Positions 48,900 to 57,475 of a DNA stretch of 64,000 nt are shown here, in pieces. This stretch comes from UMGS1279 sp045540715 (GTDB taxonomy: Bacteria; Bacillota; Clostridia; Oscillospirales; Acutalibacteraceae), in contig JAZQHT010000011.1 in the NCBI GenBank assembly GCA_045540715.1, forward strand, positions 31,601-95,600. The letters are read 5' to 3'. The notes beneath the pieces are model-generated. The model was not told where the DNA came from. It was given only the letters and a program-made list of their open reading frames with translations, and made no database searches. How positions within the stretch are numbered: position 1 is the stretch's first letter; each line of letters begins with the position of its first letter. The translations under genes were made by a program, and so were the position numbers.

Positions 48900-49544
48900 A
48901 TGAAAAAAGCGTTATTTAGTTTACTAAGTCTTGCACTAGTTTTATGCATGGCACTAACCTTTACTGCTTGTAAAGCAGAAGAGGAAGAAGGTAAGAAAGA
49001 TACAATTGTTGGCGATTGGACAACTAAGGTTGATTTAGCAGATGCAATTAATGCTACAATACCTGAAGAAACACAACAATACGTTAAAGTTGACAAGTTT
49101 GAAATTGTTATGAACGTAACCTTTACCGAAGATGGTGAACACGAAAAATCTCTTGACGAAGACGCTTTAGAAGAAGCTGTTGAAGATTTAAAAGATGATA
49201 TTCTTGGCGATATGAAAGTATATATTAACGCTCTTTTAGCAGAACAAGGTATTAACATGACTTTTGAAGATTACCTTGCAGCAACAGGCGTAACAGAAGA
49301 AAGCTTAATGAGTTCTTTCTCTGTTGATAGCATAGTTAAAGGTTTTGAAACCAAAGGCACCTACGAAATTGATGGCGATAAAATTTATATGCTAAACGAT
49401 GGTGAAGAAAAAGACGACGATAAGTACGAAATTTTTGAACTTGACGGTGATAAATTAATATTCAAAGAAGCTCATGGTTTAGACGATGCATCTGAAGAAC
49501 TTCAAAAAGCAATTTACCCATTAGAATTTACAAGAGTTGACTAA
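48900..49544 (+). CDS. lipoprotein, second of a tandem pair
   Basis: 214 residues, lipobox FTAC (Cys about 23). Over half the residues match the neighbour at 48118, in the same order: IVGDWTTKVDLADAINA, ILGDMKVYINALLAEQGINMTFEDYLAATGVTEESLMSS, GTYEIDGDKIYMLNDGEEKDDDKYEIFELDGDKL. It has its own TTGAAA-17-TATAAT promoter (about 48804-48832). Extracytoplasmic, membrane anchored, role unknown. Confidence 0.75.
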   Translation: MKKALFSLLSLALVLCMALTFTACKAEEEEGKKDTIVGDWTTKVDLADAINATIPEETQQYVKVDKFEIVMNVTFTEDGEHEKSLDEDALEEAVEDLKDDILGDMKVYINALLAEQGINMTFEDYLAATGVTEESLMSSFSVDSIVKGFETKGTYEIDGDKIYMLNDGEEKDDDKYEIFELDGDKLIFKEAHGLDDASEELQKAIYPLEFTRVD

Positions 49545-49555
49545 TTTAACACTTT

Positions 49556-49585
49556 AAGGCCGCGTTTAGCGGCCTTTTATTTTGT
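49556..49585 (+). terminator. terminator
   Basis: AAGGCCGC / GCGGCCTT with GTTTA loop and a T-rich tail, ending the tandem lipoprotein genes. Confidence 0.88.
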
Positions 49586-49633
49586 TTTGTTGAAAGATTT
49601 TGTTATTTATGGTAAAATATTTTTATAGAATAT

Positions 49634-49703
49634 AAGGGGCGAGGGTTATAAAGCGCACCGCTGCTATTTTGTTTGGTATTTTCTTGCGGTTTATATGCCC
49701 CTT
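49634..49703 (+). promoter_or_regulatory. structured leader RNA candidate
   Basis: AAGGGGC (49634-49640) pairs with GCCCCTT (49697-49703); inside, ATAAA (49648-49652) and CCGC (49658-49661) pair with GCGG (49686-49689) and TTTAT (49690-49694), leaving GCGCA bulged and a 24-nt terminal loop. It sits 43 bp before the start of the next gene and just after an AT-rich promoter-like stretch. No known class recognised. Confidence 0.4.
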
Positions 49704-49745
49704 TCATTATAATTAGTAAAGCCTTACCCGAAAGAGAGAGTAAAA

Positions 49746-50387
49746 ATGAAAAAACAATATAACTCTAAACTGCTTTTAAGCAAAGAAGATTTTATAACCA
49801 CAAAAGACCGCGAATATATTTGGTTTTTGCCCGGTCTTATAATTTTTATTATTATTTTTGCCGCCCTTTCGCCATTACTTAAAGGGCTAAGCTTTATACC
49901 TATTTTTATAGTTTTGCTTTTAGGGTTTATTGCAATTACTTTTTTATACAACCTAAAAAACAAAGAAATTGCAAAACTTACCGATGCCGAATTTAAAGAA
50001 AAAGAACTTATTAAATTTAACCTTACTTTAAACGAAGATAATATAACTGTTTATAAAAACGGTGAAGAAGCAACTATAAAATACAGCTCAATTTTTAAAA
50101 TTGAAGAGTATGAAACCTTCTATTTAATTAATACTAATAATAGTGGCTTTAAATATTTGCCTGTTTGCAAAGAAACTGCCGAATTTAAAGACGGTAGCGA
50201 CCTATTTAAATTTATATTTTCTAAAACCAAAATTAAAAAGAAAAAGGTTAAGAAAATTCATTTAAGAAAGCAAAAAGCCTTTGTTTCTGTAATTGCTTTA
50301 GGCATTTTAACCTTTGCAATTTTACTACCCATTATTTACATTTTAACAAATGCCGCTTTAAAGTTTGGTCCGGGTCGTTTATTGTAG
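49746..50387 (+). CDS. YcxB-like membrane protein
   Basis: 213 residues: two membrane helices (about 28-70), a cytoplasmic beta-rich part (LTLNEDNITVYKNGEEATIKYSSIFKIEEYETFYLI) typical of YcxB-like C-terminal domains, and a third helix near the end (about 183-205). AGAGAG precedes the ATG. Function of this family is not known. Monocistronic, followed by the glnN promoter. Confidence 0.65.
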   Translation: MKKQYNSKLLLSKEDFITTKDREYIWFLPGLIIFIIIFAALSPLLKGLSFIPIFIVLLLGFIAITFLYNLKNKEIAKLTDAEFKEKELIKFNLTLNEDNITVYKNGEEATIKYSSIFKIEEYETFYLINTNNSGFKYLPVCKETAEFKDGSDLFKFIFSKTKIKKKKVKKIHLRKQKAFVSVIALGILTFAILLPIIYILTNAALKFGPGRLL

Positions 50388-50497
50388 TTTTTATAGTAGG
50401 CAAAAATCTCATTTTTTAACCTTTTTAAAGGTTTTACTTTATTTTATTAAGTTAAACCACCTAAAAACTATAAAAGTTCGGGGTTTTAACTTTACTA

Positions 50498-50526
50498 TTG
50501 ACAAGTTAATGACAATTTTATATAAT
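50498..50526 (+). promoter_or_regulatory. sigma-A promoter of glnN
   Basis: Perfect consensus TTGACA (50498-50503), 17-bp spacer, TATAAT (50521-50526). Start of transcription expected near 50533. Confidence 0.9.
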
Positions 50527-50545
50527 ACATAACACAATAAAAATT

Positions 50546-50580
50546 ACCGACAAAGTTTTAATTTGTCGGTTTTATTTTAA
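50546..50580 (+). terminator. terminator-like hairpin in the glnN leader
   Basis: ACCGACAAA (50546-50554) / TTTGTCGGT (50562-50570) followed by a T-rich stretch, beginning only about 13 nt after the expected transcription start and ending next to the AAGGAG ribosome site. It could act as an attenuator of glnN. Confidence 0.65.
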
Positions 50581-50590
50581 GGAGAAAATT

Positions 50591-52651
50591 ATGATGGTTC
50601 CCGAAATTTTTGGCAGTATGGTTTTTAACGATAGCGCTATGAAAACCTACCTACCAAAAAAAGTTTATGAAGAATTAAAAGCAACAGTAGAAAAAGGTTC
50701 CCCCCTTTCTAACGAAATTGCAAAAAGTGTGGCAAACGGCATGAAAGAGTGGGCAACAGAAAAGGGTGCAACCCACTATACACACTGGTTTCAGCCATTA
50801 AACGGCGTTACTGCAGAAAAGCACGATAGCTTTATTTCGCCTACTGAAGACGGCAAAATTATTATGGACTTTTCTGAAAAGGCGCTAATTAAGGGTGAAA
50901 GCGACGCTTCGTCTTTTCCATCGGGTGGGCTTCGTGCAACCTTTGAAGCACGCGGTTACACCGCTTGGGACCCCACCTCTTACGCTTTTATTAAAGAAAA
51001 GACCCTTTATATACCATCGGTTTTCTGCTCACTTTCGGGAGCAACTTTAGATAAAAAGACTCCCTTGCTTCGTTCTAACGCATTAATTTGCAAAGAAGCA
51101 TTACGCATTTTAAAGCTTTTTGGCGATAATGATACAAAACGTGTTGACACCACAGTTGGTGCCGAACAGGAATATTTTTTGGTTGATAAAAAATATTTTG
51201 AAAAACGCATTGACCTTATGTATTGCGGCAGAACACTTTTTGGCGTAAAACCACCAAAAGCACAAGAACTTGCCGACCATTATTACGGTAACATTAAGCC
51301 CAGAGTAAAAGAATTTATGAACGAGCTTAATATTGAGCTTTGGAAATTAGGAATTTTAGCTAAAACCGAGCATAACGAGGTGGCTCCTGCACAGCACGAG
51401 CTTGCCCCCGTTTTTACCCTAACAAACACCGCTTGCGACCATAATCAGTTAACAATGGAGTGTATGAAAAAGGTTGCAGATAAAATGGATATGGTTTGCT
51501 TACTACACGAAAAACCTTTTGAATTTATTAACGGTAGCGGTAAACACAACAACTGGTCTTTATGCACAGATACCGGTCTTAATATTTTTGATCCCGGTAA
51601 CAGTCCAAAAGATAACGCAAAATTCTTGTTATTCTTATGCGCCGTTATTAAGGCGGTTGATAAGCATCAGGATTTATTGCGTATTTCGGTAGCTTCTGCA
51701 GGTAACGACCACCGCCTTGGCGGACACGAAGCCCCACCTGCTATTATTTCTATGTTTTTAGGCGATGAGCTTTACGGCATTTTAAAAGCTATTGATAAAG
51801 ATATTGAATATAACGGCCCATCTTTAAAAGAGTTAAATATCGGGGTTGATTCTTTACCACACATAACCCTAGATAATACCGACCGCAACCGCACCTCTCC
51901 TTTTGCTTTTACAGGTAATAAGTTTGAATTTAGGATGGTTGGAAGCAGTCAGTCTATTGCAGAGCCAAACATTATTTTAAACACCATTGTTGCCGAAAGT
52001 TTGGACGAATTTGCAACACGTCTTGAAACCGCAAAAGACTTTAATAAAGAGGTTAACCTTATTATTAAAGAAACGGTTAAAAACCATAAGCGTATATTAT
52101 TTAACGGCAACGGTTACGATGATGCCTGGATTAAAAAGGCTGAAGAACGCGGCCTTTTAAACCTAAAAACAACTGCCGACTGCGTACCGCTATTTAATAG
52201 CGATAAAAACGTTGCGTTGTTTGAAAAATACGGCATTTTTACCAAAGCAGAATTAGACGCAAGAACCGAAATTTTGCTTGAAAATTACTGCCACGTTATT
52301 AATATCGAAGCCGCCACAACAATTAGCATGGCACGAAGATATATTTTTGGCGCCTGTGTTGAATATTTAAATACACTAAATGCCGCTAAAAATAGCTTAA
52401 AATCTGCTAAAAAGTTGGTCGATACCATCGCCTCTAATTTAGATTTTATGATGGCCGCAACTGACGAGCTTTCTGTTAGACTTTCTGAAGCAGAAGATAT
52501 AAAAACAGCAGAAAATGCCGCTTTGCATTATAAAAATTACGTTTTACCGCTTATGAACAAGGTGCGCTATTATGCCGATGAGCTTGACAAAATTGTTGAT
52601 AAAAGCTATTGGCCCTTTCCCACCTACGGCGACCTACTTTTAAGGGTGTAA
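50591..52651 (+). CDS. glnN: class III glutamine synthetase
   Basis: 686 residues, the length of the GSIII family (not the 440-470 of GSI). N-terminus MVPEIFGSMVFND, then GLRATFEARGYTAWDPTS, the Glu-rich catalytic region EQEYFLVDKKYF and EHNEVAPAQHELAP, the ATP-binding INGSGKHNNWSL, and RNRTSPFAFTGNKFEFR. It makes glutamine from glutamate, ammonium and ATP in a dodecameric cytosolic enzyme. AAGGAG precedes ATGATG. A perfect promoter and a terminator-like leader hairpin suggest nitrogen-responsive attenuation. Confidence 0.96.
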   Translation: MMVPEIFGSMVFNDSAMKTYLPKKVYEELKATVEKGSPLSNEIAKSVANGMKEWATEKGATHYTHWFQPLNGVTAEKHDSFISPTEDGKIIMDFSEKALIKGESDASSFPSGGLRATFEARGYTAWDPTSYAFIKEKTLYIPSVFCSLSGATLDKKTPLLRSNALICKEALRILKLFGDNDTKRVDTTVGAEQEYFLVDKKYFEKRIDLMYCGRTLFGVKPPKAQELADHYYGNIKPRVKEFMNELNIELWKLGILAKTEHNEVAPAQHELAPVFTLTNTACDHNQLTMECMKKVADKMDMVCLLHEKPFEFINGSGKHNNWSLCTDTGLNIFDPGNSPKDNAKFLLFLCAVIKAVDKHQDLLRISVASAGNDHRLGGHEAPPAIISMFLGDELYGILKAIDKDIEYNGPSLKELNIGVDSLPHITLDNTDRNRTSPFAFTGNKFEFRMVGSSQSIAEPNIILNTIVAESLDEFATRLETAKDFNKEVNLIIKETVKNHKRILFNGNGYDDAWIKKAEERGLLNLKTTADCVPLFNSDKNVALFEKYGIFTKAELDARTEILLENYCHVINIEAATTISMARRYIFGACVEYLNTLNAAKNSLKSAKKLVDTIASNLDFMMAATDELSVRLSEAEDIKTAENAALHYKNYVLPLMNKVRYYADELDKIVDKSYWPFPTYGDLLLRV

Positions 52652-52724
52652 AAACAAAAAAGACAAGCAATAAGGGGCGTACAATTAAGGAATCTAAGTA
52701 ATTAGATTTATAAAGCAAAATTTA

Positions 52725-52758
52725 TCCCTCTGCCGATTACTCGGCAGAGGGATTTTCT
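52725..52758 (+). terminator. glnN terminator
   Basis: TCCCTCTGCCGA / TCGGCAGAGGGA with TTAC loop and a T-rich tail. Confidence 0.9.
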
Positions 52759-52819
52759 TGCAAAGCTTTTATCTATATGATATAATTAAGTAACATAAAA
52801 AATATACGGGGTTAACATT

Positions 52820-53347
52820 ATGAAAAAAATTGTATGTTGTTTACTTGCTATTTTCATAGTCTCCCTATGCGGCTGTACTGAGAAAACGCAGATAGTCGAA
52901 GGAAAGGATAACGAAAAACTTGTTGGCTGTTGGGTGTTTATTAATGAAACAACTGGAGCAAGTAGAATCATAAGATACTGGGAATTTGATACCGATAATC
53001 AAGGTTATATGGTTGATTATGTGAAAACAGAAGATTCCCAATATATTAACGAACAATTATATGAGGAAGCACCATACCAAGATATGTTGAAAACATATGT
53101 TATTGAAAACGATTGCGAAGTTGAAAAAATATATGATTTTTCATATACAGAAGGATATGGTTTAGAATATAAAAGTATGGATAACGGTGAATACAAAATC
53201 ACTGATTTTATGACAGAAAAGCAAGGTTGGTATTTTGAATTTGTCAACGAAAACAAATTTATTCTTACTACCGAGTATTCGGTTTATCACGGATACCGAA
53301 TGAAACAATCTCTACTATCTCAAGAACAAAAAGAAAACGCGAAGTAA
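52820..53347 (+). CDS. unknown lipoprotein
   Basis: 175 residues. Signal with lipobox LCGC (Cys about 19), then a small beta-rich domain starting KLVGCWVFINETTGASRIIRYWEFDTDNQGYMVDY, a pattern like lipocalin-type stress lipoproteins. It has more mixed codons than its neighbours. Single gene; a terminator-like hairpin follows at 53481-53515. Function unknown. Confidence 0.65.
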   Translation: MKKIVCCLLAIFIVSLCGCTEKTQIVEGKDNEKLVGCWVFINETTGASRIIRYWEFDTDNQGYMVDYVKTEDSQYINEQLYEEAPYQDMLKTYVIENDCEVEKIYDFSYTEGYGLEYKSMDNGEYKITDFMTEKQGWYFEFVNENKFILTTEYSVYHGYRMKQSLLSQEQKENAK

Positions 53348-53480
53348 TTTCCCCCTTTTGCTATCAGCACCACAGGCTGCTATTAAAGAAAGCAAATAAG
53401 AACCTCACTAATTCACAAAATCAAAGATTTTGAACGGTTCCCGAGAATCTTGCGACCTTTAGATTTGTAGAGTAAAATTG

Positions 53481-53515
53481 TCCCTCTGTTGAGGAATCAG
53501 CAGAGGGATTTTTAT
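53481..53515 (+). terminator. terminator
   Basis: TCCCTCTG / CAGAGGGA with a 12-base loop and T tail, similar in its outer arms to the glnN terminator, so perhaps copied from it. Confidence 0.8.
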
Positions 53516-53583
53516 CTAAATTACTTTACTTTTGGATAAAAGGCTCATATAATTTTAGATATAAACTATCGCGGAGGTTAAGC

Positions 53584-54354
53584 ATGAATCAGCTATTAGA
53601 ACAAACTCTTAAAAATCAATTTATTGAATTAACATTTAGTAAGGCTTGGCAAGAGAAATTAAGTGAAAAATCTTATAGCGATAACGACTTAATCAAATAT
53701 TGTTTGAGCAAGGCGTGGCCTGATGCCATAATTTATGTTAGAAAGAAAAACTCACCAAGTGATTCTACTATTCTTGAAAATGCTGAAGGAATTAAGCAAC
53801 TATTATTTGATGATATAACCACTTTTGCTTGGGACAAAGAAGAAAATTTTGACACTTGGCATAATAATATGTGCTCTAAAACCGATTTTGGAATGAGATA
53901 TGGTGTATGGCAGAAGTTTATCAACATGAGTTTTAAATATATATATTGCATAAACGACAAATTGGACAAGCCTATCGAATTAGATTTTAAAGAGTGTCAT
54001 ATTCCGTTAGATAACAACACATTGCTTTGGTGCAGAAACAAAGGAATTACAGATATTACAGCTTGGAACAAGGTAAATCAAAACCAATATATACATATAA
54101 GAGATGGCATCCGTAAAGAAATTGAAAGTAATTCTAATGTTGATAGTGCACTGCAATTTGAATTTTTAGTTTGGCGAATTAAAAAGGTTTGTGATGTTTT
54201 ACAACATATTAAAAACCTAAAAGATAATCTTGAGGGATTAGAGACCTCCATATCGCTTTTTAGTGATTGTGGGTTTAATCTTGAAAACAATTCAAATGTT
54301 GCTGCTGTTTTAAATCAAATGAACATATTGAAAGAATATATCACAAATGAATAA
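53584..54354 (+). CDS. unknown soluble protein
   Basis: 256 residues, no signal peptide. Contains EKLSEKSYSDNDLIKYCLSKAWPDAIIYVRKK, TTFAWDKEENFDTWHNNMCSKTDFGMRYGVWQKFINMSFKYIYCIND and a helical C-terminus with FLVWRIKKVCDVLQHIKNLKDNLEGLETS. GGAGG lies before the ATG, and a TATAAT-like sequence near 53550. I do not recognise the family. Codon use (more AAT, TGT and mixed Leu codons) differs from most neighbours, which may point to recent acquisition. Confidence 0.55.
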   Translation: MNQLLEQTLKNQFIELTFSKAWQEKLSEKSYSDNDLIKYCLSKAWPDAIIYVRKKNSPSDSTILENAEGIKQLLFDDITTFAWDKEENFDTWHNNMCSKTDFGMRYGVWQKFINMSFKYIYCINDKLDKPIELDFKECHIPLDNNTLLWCRNKGITDITAWNKVNQNQYIHIRDGIRKEIESNSNVDSALQFEFLVWRIKKVCDVLQHIKNLKDNLEGLETSISLFSDCGFNLENNSNVAAVLNQMNILKEYITNE

Positions 54355-54467
54355 ATTACTTTCTTTTGCAATTCAGAATTTTCCCCTTTTGCTTATAGTA
54401 CCACAGACTGCAATTAATTTTGAGTTAGGTTAAGGGTTTCGAAACAGAAAACGGAAAAATTGAATTT

Positions 54468-54502
54468 AAAGACCGAGAAAAATCTCGGTCTTTTTCTTTT
54501 TT
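54468..54502 (+). terminator. terminator
   Basis: AAAGACCGAGA / TCTCGGTCTTT with AAAA loop and T-rich tail. Same stem sequence as those at 18788 and 56687. Confidence 0.85.
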
Positions 54503-54535
54503 TGCAAAATAAATATAAATTGTTTATTCTTCACT

Positions 54536-54688
54536 TCCGCAACAACGGAACGGATGAATCCGTTCCCTACAAAAGAAATTTTATTTAACAACGTAGGGCG
54601 AGGGCAAGCCCTCGCCGAATATATTTCGTGCCGAAGGCACACCTTACCTCTTCACTTTTCACTCTTCACTTTTCACTAATTTTACGGG
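54536..54688. repeat. mosaic palindromic intergenic repeat, copy 2
   Basis: Modules in order: AACGGAACGGATGAATCCGTTCC, TACAAAAGAAATTTTATTTAACAACG, a GGGCGAGGGC/GCCCTCGCC palindrome, CGTGCCGAAGGCAC, and CTTCACTTTTCACT direct repeats. Shares order and near-identity with the 26.5 kb copy except for the swapped central palindrome. The rest of the 450-bp gap before dnaD (54689-54804) is an AT-rich promoter region. Confidence 0.8.
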
Positions 54689-54804
54689 TTGTAAGGGAAT
54701 TGATTCAATTACAATATGTATAATGTAATAAAATTTATTTACAAAAATATTTATTTTTGTTATACTTATTTTATGATTAATATTTTAAGAACGGTGGTGG
54801 CGAT

Positions 54805-55740
54805 ATGACCTTTAAATTAAACCCTCAAAAACTTTTAAGTACCTTTAATTTACCCAAAAGCGTTGTGGACGAGCATATTAAACTTGCAGGCGGCACACAA
54901 TTAAAGGTTCTTTTATATTGTTTTAACCATATTAGCGAAGAAATTAACCCGGAGTATATTGCCGCTAACCTTAAACTTTCGGTTTCTGACGTTAAAGATG
55001 CGCTTGGCTTTTGGGCTGAACTTGATTATTTTACTACCGATATGCCTTTTGTAAAACCCGAAGAACCCAAAAAGGTTATAAAAAAAGAAATTATTAAACC
55101 CAGCCGAGAAGATATTATTGATTTATCGAAAAACGACGATAAAATTAAGTTCATTTTAGACGAAGCACAAAAGAAATTTGGCCGACTACTTCGGGCTAAC
55201 GAAACAAGCACTTTAGTTTGGCTTTATGCCGACGAGGGACTAAGCCCTGCCGTAATACTTATGGCGATTGACTATTCAATTAGCATTGAAAAAGGCAGTA
55301 TTGGTTATATTGAAAAACTTTGTATTGACTGGCTAAACAACGGGGTAGATACCATTTTAGCGGCAGAAGAACGCATTAAAAAACTTATGCAGATTAAAGA
55401 CGCGTGGTATAAAGTTAGTTCTGCTTTTGGTCTTGTAAGGCGCAGTCCAAGCAAGAACGAAGAAAAACTTTCTTACACCTTTGTTTATGAATATGGCTAT
55501 AAGCGCGACGTTTTAAAGGCCGCTTACGACAGAGCGGTTGATTCTATTGGCGAATATAACCTTAAATATATTGCAAAGATATTGGAATCTTGGGCAAAAC
55601 TTGGCGTTAAAGAATTTAAAGATATTGAAATTTTAGAGCGTGCGGCAGAAAAAGAAAAGTCTAACAAAAAGAATAAAGAAAATTATGCCGCTTACGATAA
55701 AAAAGCCTTTGAAAACAAACTAGATGAAGATTACAAATAA
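54805..55740 (+). CDS. DnaD/DnaB-domain replication initiation protein
   Basis: 311 residues. The N-terminal winged-helix part (about 1-75) is followed by a DnaB/DnaD C-terminal domain with AQKKFGRLLRANETSTLVWLYADEGLSPAVILMAIDYSI and the second segment ELKYIAKILESWAKLGVK (family 'YIxxIlxxW' signature), in two related copies (about 115-190 and 205-280). These proteins remodel origin DNA and help load the helicase. It lies 14 bp upstream of a DnaI-like loader gene, the usual clostridial pairing. Confidence 0.9.
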   Translation: MTFKLNPQKLLSTFNLPKSVVDEHIKLAGGTQLKVLLYCFNHISEEINPEYIAANLKLSVSDVKDALGFWAELDYFTTDMPFVKPEEPKKVIKKEIIKPSREDIIDLSKNDDKIKFILDEAQKKFGRLLRANETSTLVWLYADEGLSPAVILMAIDYSISIEKGSIGYIEKLCIDWLNNGVDTILAAEERIKKLMQIKDAWYKVSSAFGLVRRSPSKNEEKLSYTFVYEYGYKRDVLKAAYDRAVDSIGEYNLKYIAKILESWAKLGVKEFKDIEILERAAEKEKSNKKNKENYAAYDKKAFENKLDEDYK

Positions 55741-55754
55741 AGGAAAATAAAAAT

Positions 55755-56684
55755 ATGGGTTACAGTAAAGAAATTTATGCTAAAGCAATAACGGCTTTAA
55801 AAGAAGAGGCCGTTGCTTTAAAGCAAAAACATAACCTTAAAAAAGCGGAGGTTTATAATAAGGCCCCCCGCCTAAAAGAAATTGAAAATTTAATTATGCA
55901 AAAGGGCGCAAAATTAGGCAGTGTTGCTTTTAGTGGTGATATTGCCGCTTTAAAAACCCTTCAAACCGAAATTTCTGATTTAGCAAACGAAAAAGCAGAA
56001 ATTTTAAAACAATATAATTTTACAGAATATGCCCCCGTTTGCGAAAAGTGCAACGACAGCGGTTTTATTGATGGTAAATATTGCGACTGCACCTTAAAAC
56101 GCGCTCAAAAAATTGCTTTTTCGTTACTTAACGATGGTGTTAGTTTAGATAACTACGGTTTTGATAAATTTAGTTTAGAATATTACCCCGAAGAATATAA
56201 AAACGGGGTTAAAAAGGTGCTTGACACTTGCATAGATTTTGCCGAAAATTTTAGCGGCAATAAAAATTTACTTTTATTAGGCAACACCGGTCTTGGCAAA
56301 ACCCACCTTTCTTTAAGCATTGCGAAAGAGGTTATAAATAAAGGTTACAGCGTTATTTATGGACCAAGTGATAATATTTTAAGTAAAATTGAAAAAGAAC
56401 ATTTTTCATATAGTGCCGAAACACCCTATAAAGACAGTGTTTTAAATTGCGATTTACTAATTATTGACGATCTTGGAACGGAATTTTTAACACAATACAC
56501 CCTTTCAACAATTTATAACCTTATTAACAACCGTTTAATTAGCGGCAAGGCAACAATTATTAGCACAAACTATTCTATTGACGACCTTGAAAAGAAATAC
56601 ACCCCACGCGTTACCTCAAGAATTATGGGCAGTTATATAACCAAACTTTTAAAAGGCAACGATATACGTCAAATTAAAAAATAA
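55755..56684 (+). CDS. DnaI/DnaC-like helicase loader ATPase
   Basis: 309 residues. The N-terminal helicase-binding part ends in a zinc-type cluster CEKCNDSGFIDGKYCDC (about 94-110), as in DnaI. An AAA+ domain follows: Walker A LLLGNTGLGKTHLS (about 177-190), Walker B LLIIDDLGTE (about 234-243), sensor 1 TIISTNYS, and arginine finger PRVTSRI. It delivers the replicative helicase to the origin. Cotranscribed with the DnaD-like gene. Confidence 0.92.
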   Translation: MGYSKEIYAKAITALKEEAVALKQKHNLKKAEVYNKAPRLKEIENLIMQKGAKLGSVAFSGDIAALKTLQTEISDLANEKAEILKQYNFTEYAPVCEKCNDSGFIDGKYCDCTLKRAQKIAFSLLNDGVSLDNYGFDKFSLEYYPEEYKNGVKKVLDTCIDFAENFSGNKNLLLLGNTGLGKTHLSLSIAKEVINKGYSVIYGPSDNILSKIEKEHFSYSAETPYKDSVLNCDLLIIDDLGTEFLTQYTLSTIYNLINNRLISGKATIISTNYSIDDLEKKYTPRVTSRIMGSYITKLLKGNDIRQIKK

Positions 56685-56686
56685 TA

Positions 56687-56720
56687 AAAGACCGAGAATT
56701 TTCTCGGTCTTTATTTTTTT
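56687..56720. terminator. bidirectional terminator
   Basis: AAAGACCGAGAA / TTCTCGGTCTTT with a two-base loop, flanked by A- and T-rich DNA, between the helicase loader and a convergent lipoprotein gene. Confidence 0.9.
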
Positions 56721-56725
56721 AGTTA

Positions 56726-57313
56726 TTATAACGTAACCTTTTGTTCAAATTCAATTCCGTCAATTTTACCTTTTACTACAACACCTTCAGAAATTTTAGT
56801 TTTTTCAATAGCTGCAAAATAGTGAGCGTAAGCGGTTTCATTTTGATTTAAAATTGCGTTACCTTTAACTTCTCCATCAAGTTCTTCAACTTTTACCCAC
56901 ATAAAGTTTGCTTGTGAATCGCCGTTTACGTAGTAATTTACCGGTGTTTCTCTCCACTCATCAAGACCAAAAACGTACTCGCTTGATAGATTTTTTATTT
57001 CAATTAAAAAGTAAACGTATGTTTCGTTTTGGTTTTGTGGTTGGTAATAAGTATTATCGTAAGTAGTGTTTACCATTTTGTACTTATCGGCAAATGTGCA
57101 TATACGAATTCTAAATTCAGCGTTTTTGCCGCGCATCCAATCGGTTAGTGGTTCTTCTGGCATAACGGCCACTTTTGGTTCGCTAGAAGTGTTTTCAACA
57201 AGACTACTACTCTTATCGCTATTATCTTTTTTGTCGGTATTTGTTTCTTCTCCACAAGCGGCAAAGCAGAAAATCATAGAAACGCAAAGTAAAAGTGCTA
57301 ATATTTTTTTCAT
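56726..57313 (-). CDS. unknown lipoprotein, DUF4352-like
   Basis: 195 residues. Lipobox FAAC (Cys about 20), Asp/Lys/Ser linker, and an immunoglobulin-like beta domain with NETYVYFLIEIKNLSSEYVFGLDEW and AILNQNETAYAHYFAAIEKTKI, a pattern shared with extracytoplasmic DUF4352-type domains. Monocistronic. Function unknown. Confidence 0.65.
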   Translation of the reverse strand: MKKILALLLCVSMIFCFAACGEETNTDKKDNSDKSSSLVENTSSEPKVAVMPEEPLTDWMRGKNAEFRIRICTFADKYKMVNTTYDNTYYQPQNQNETYVYFLIEIKNLSSEYVFGLDEWRETPVNYYVNGDSQANFMWVKVEELDGEVKGNAILNQNETAYAHYFAAIEKTKISEGVVVKGKIDGIEFEQKVTL

Positions 57314-57475
57314 AAAAAACCATCCTTAATTTTTATAAAAAAAGTATATCACACCTTTTTCAATAACACAATACTATTGGTAAATTTACATTTAATTATT
57401 TATATGCTATAATATATTAAAATTTTAAAAATTTACTGTATAATATATTACAATTAAAAATGGGTGGGTGTAAAA

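Noticed and set aside
54430..54480. Remnant of the 48-49 kb lipoprotein (reads GFETENGKIEFKD)
   Set aside because: Only about 13 codons match loosely; too short to call a pseudogene.
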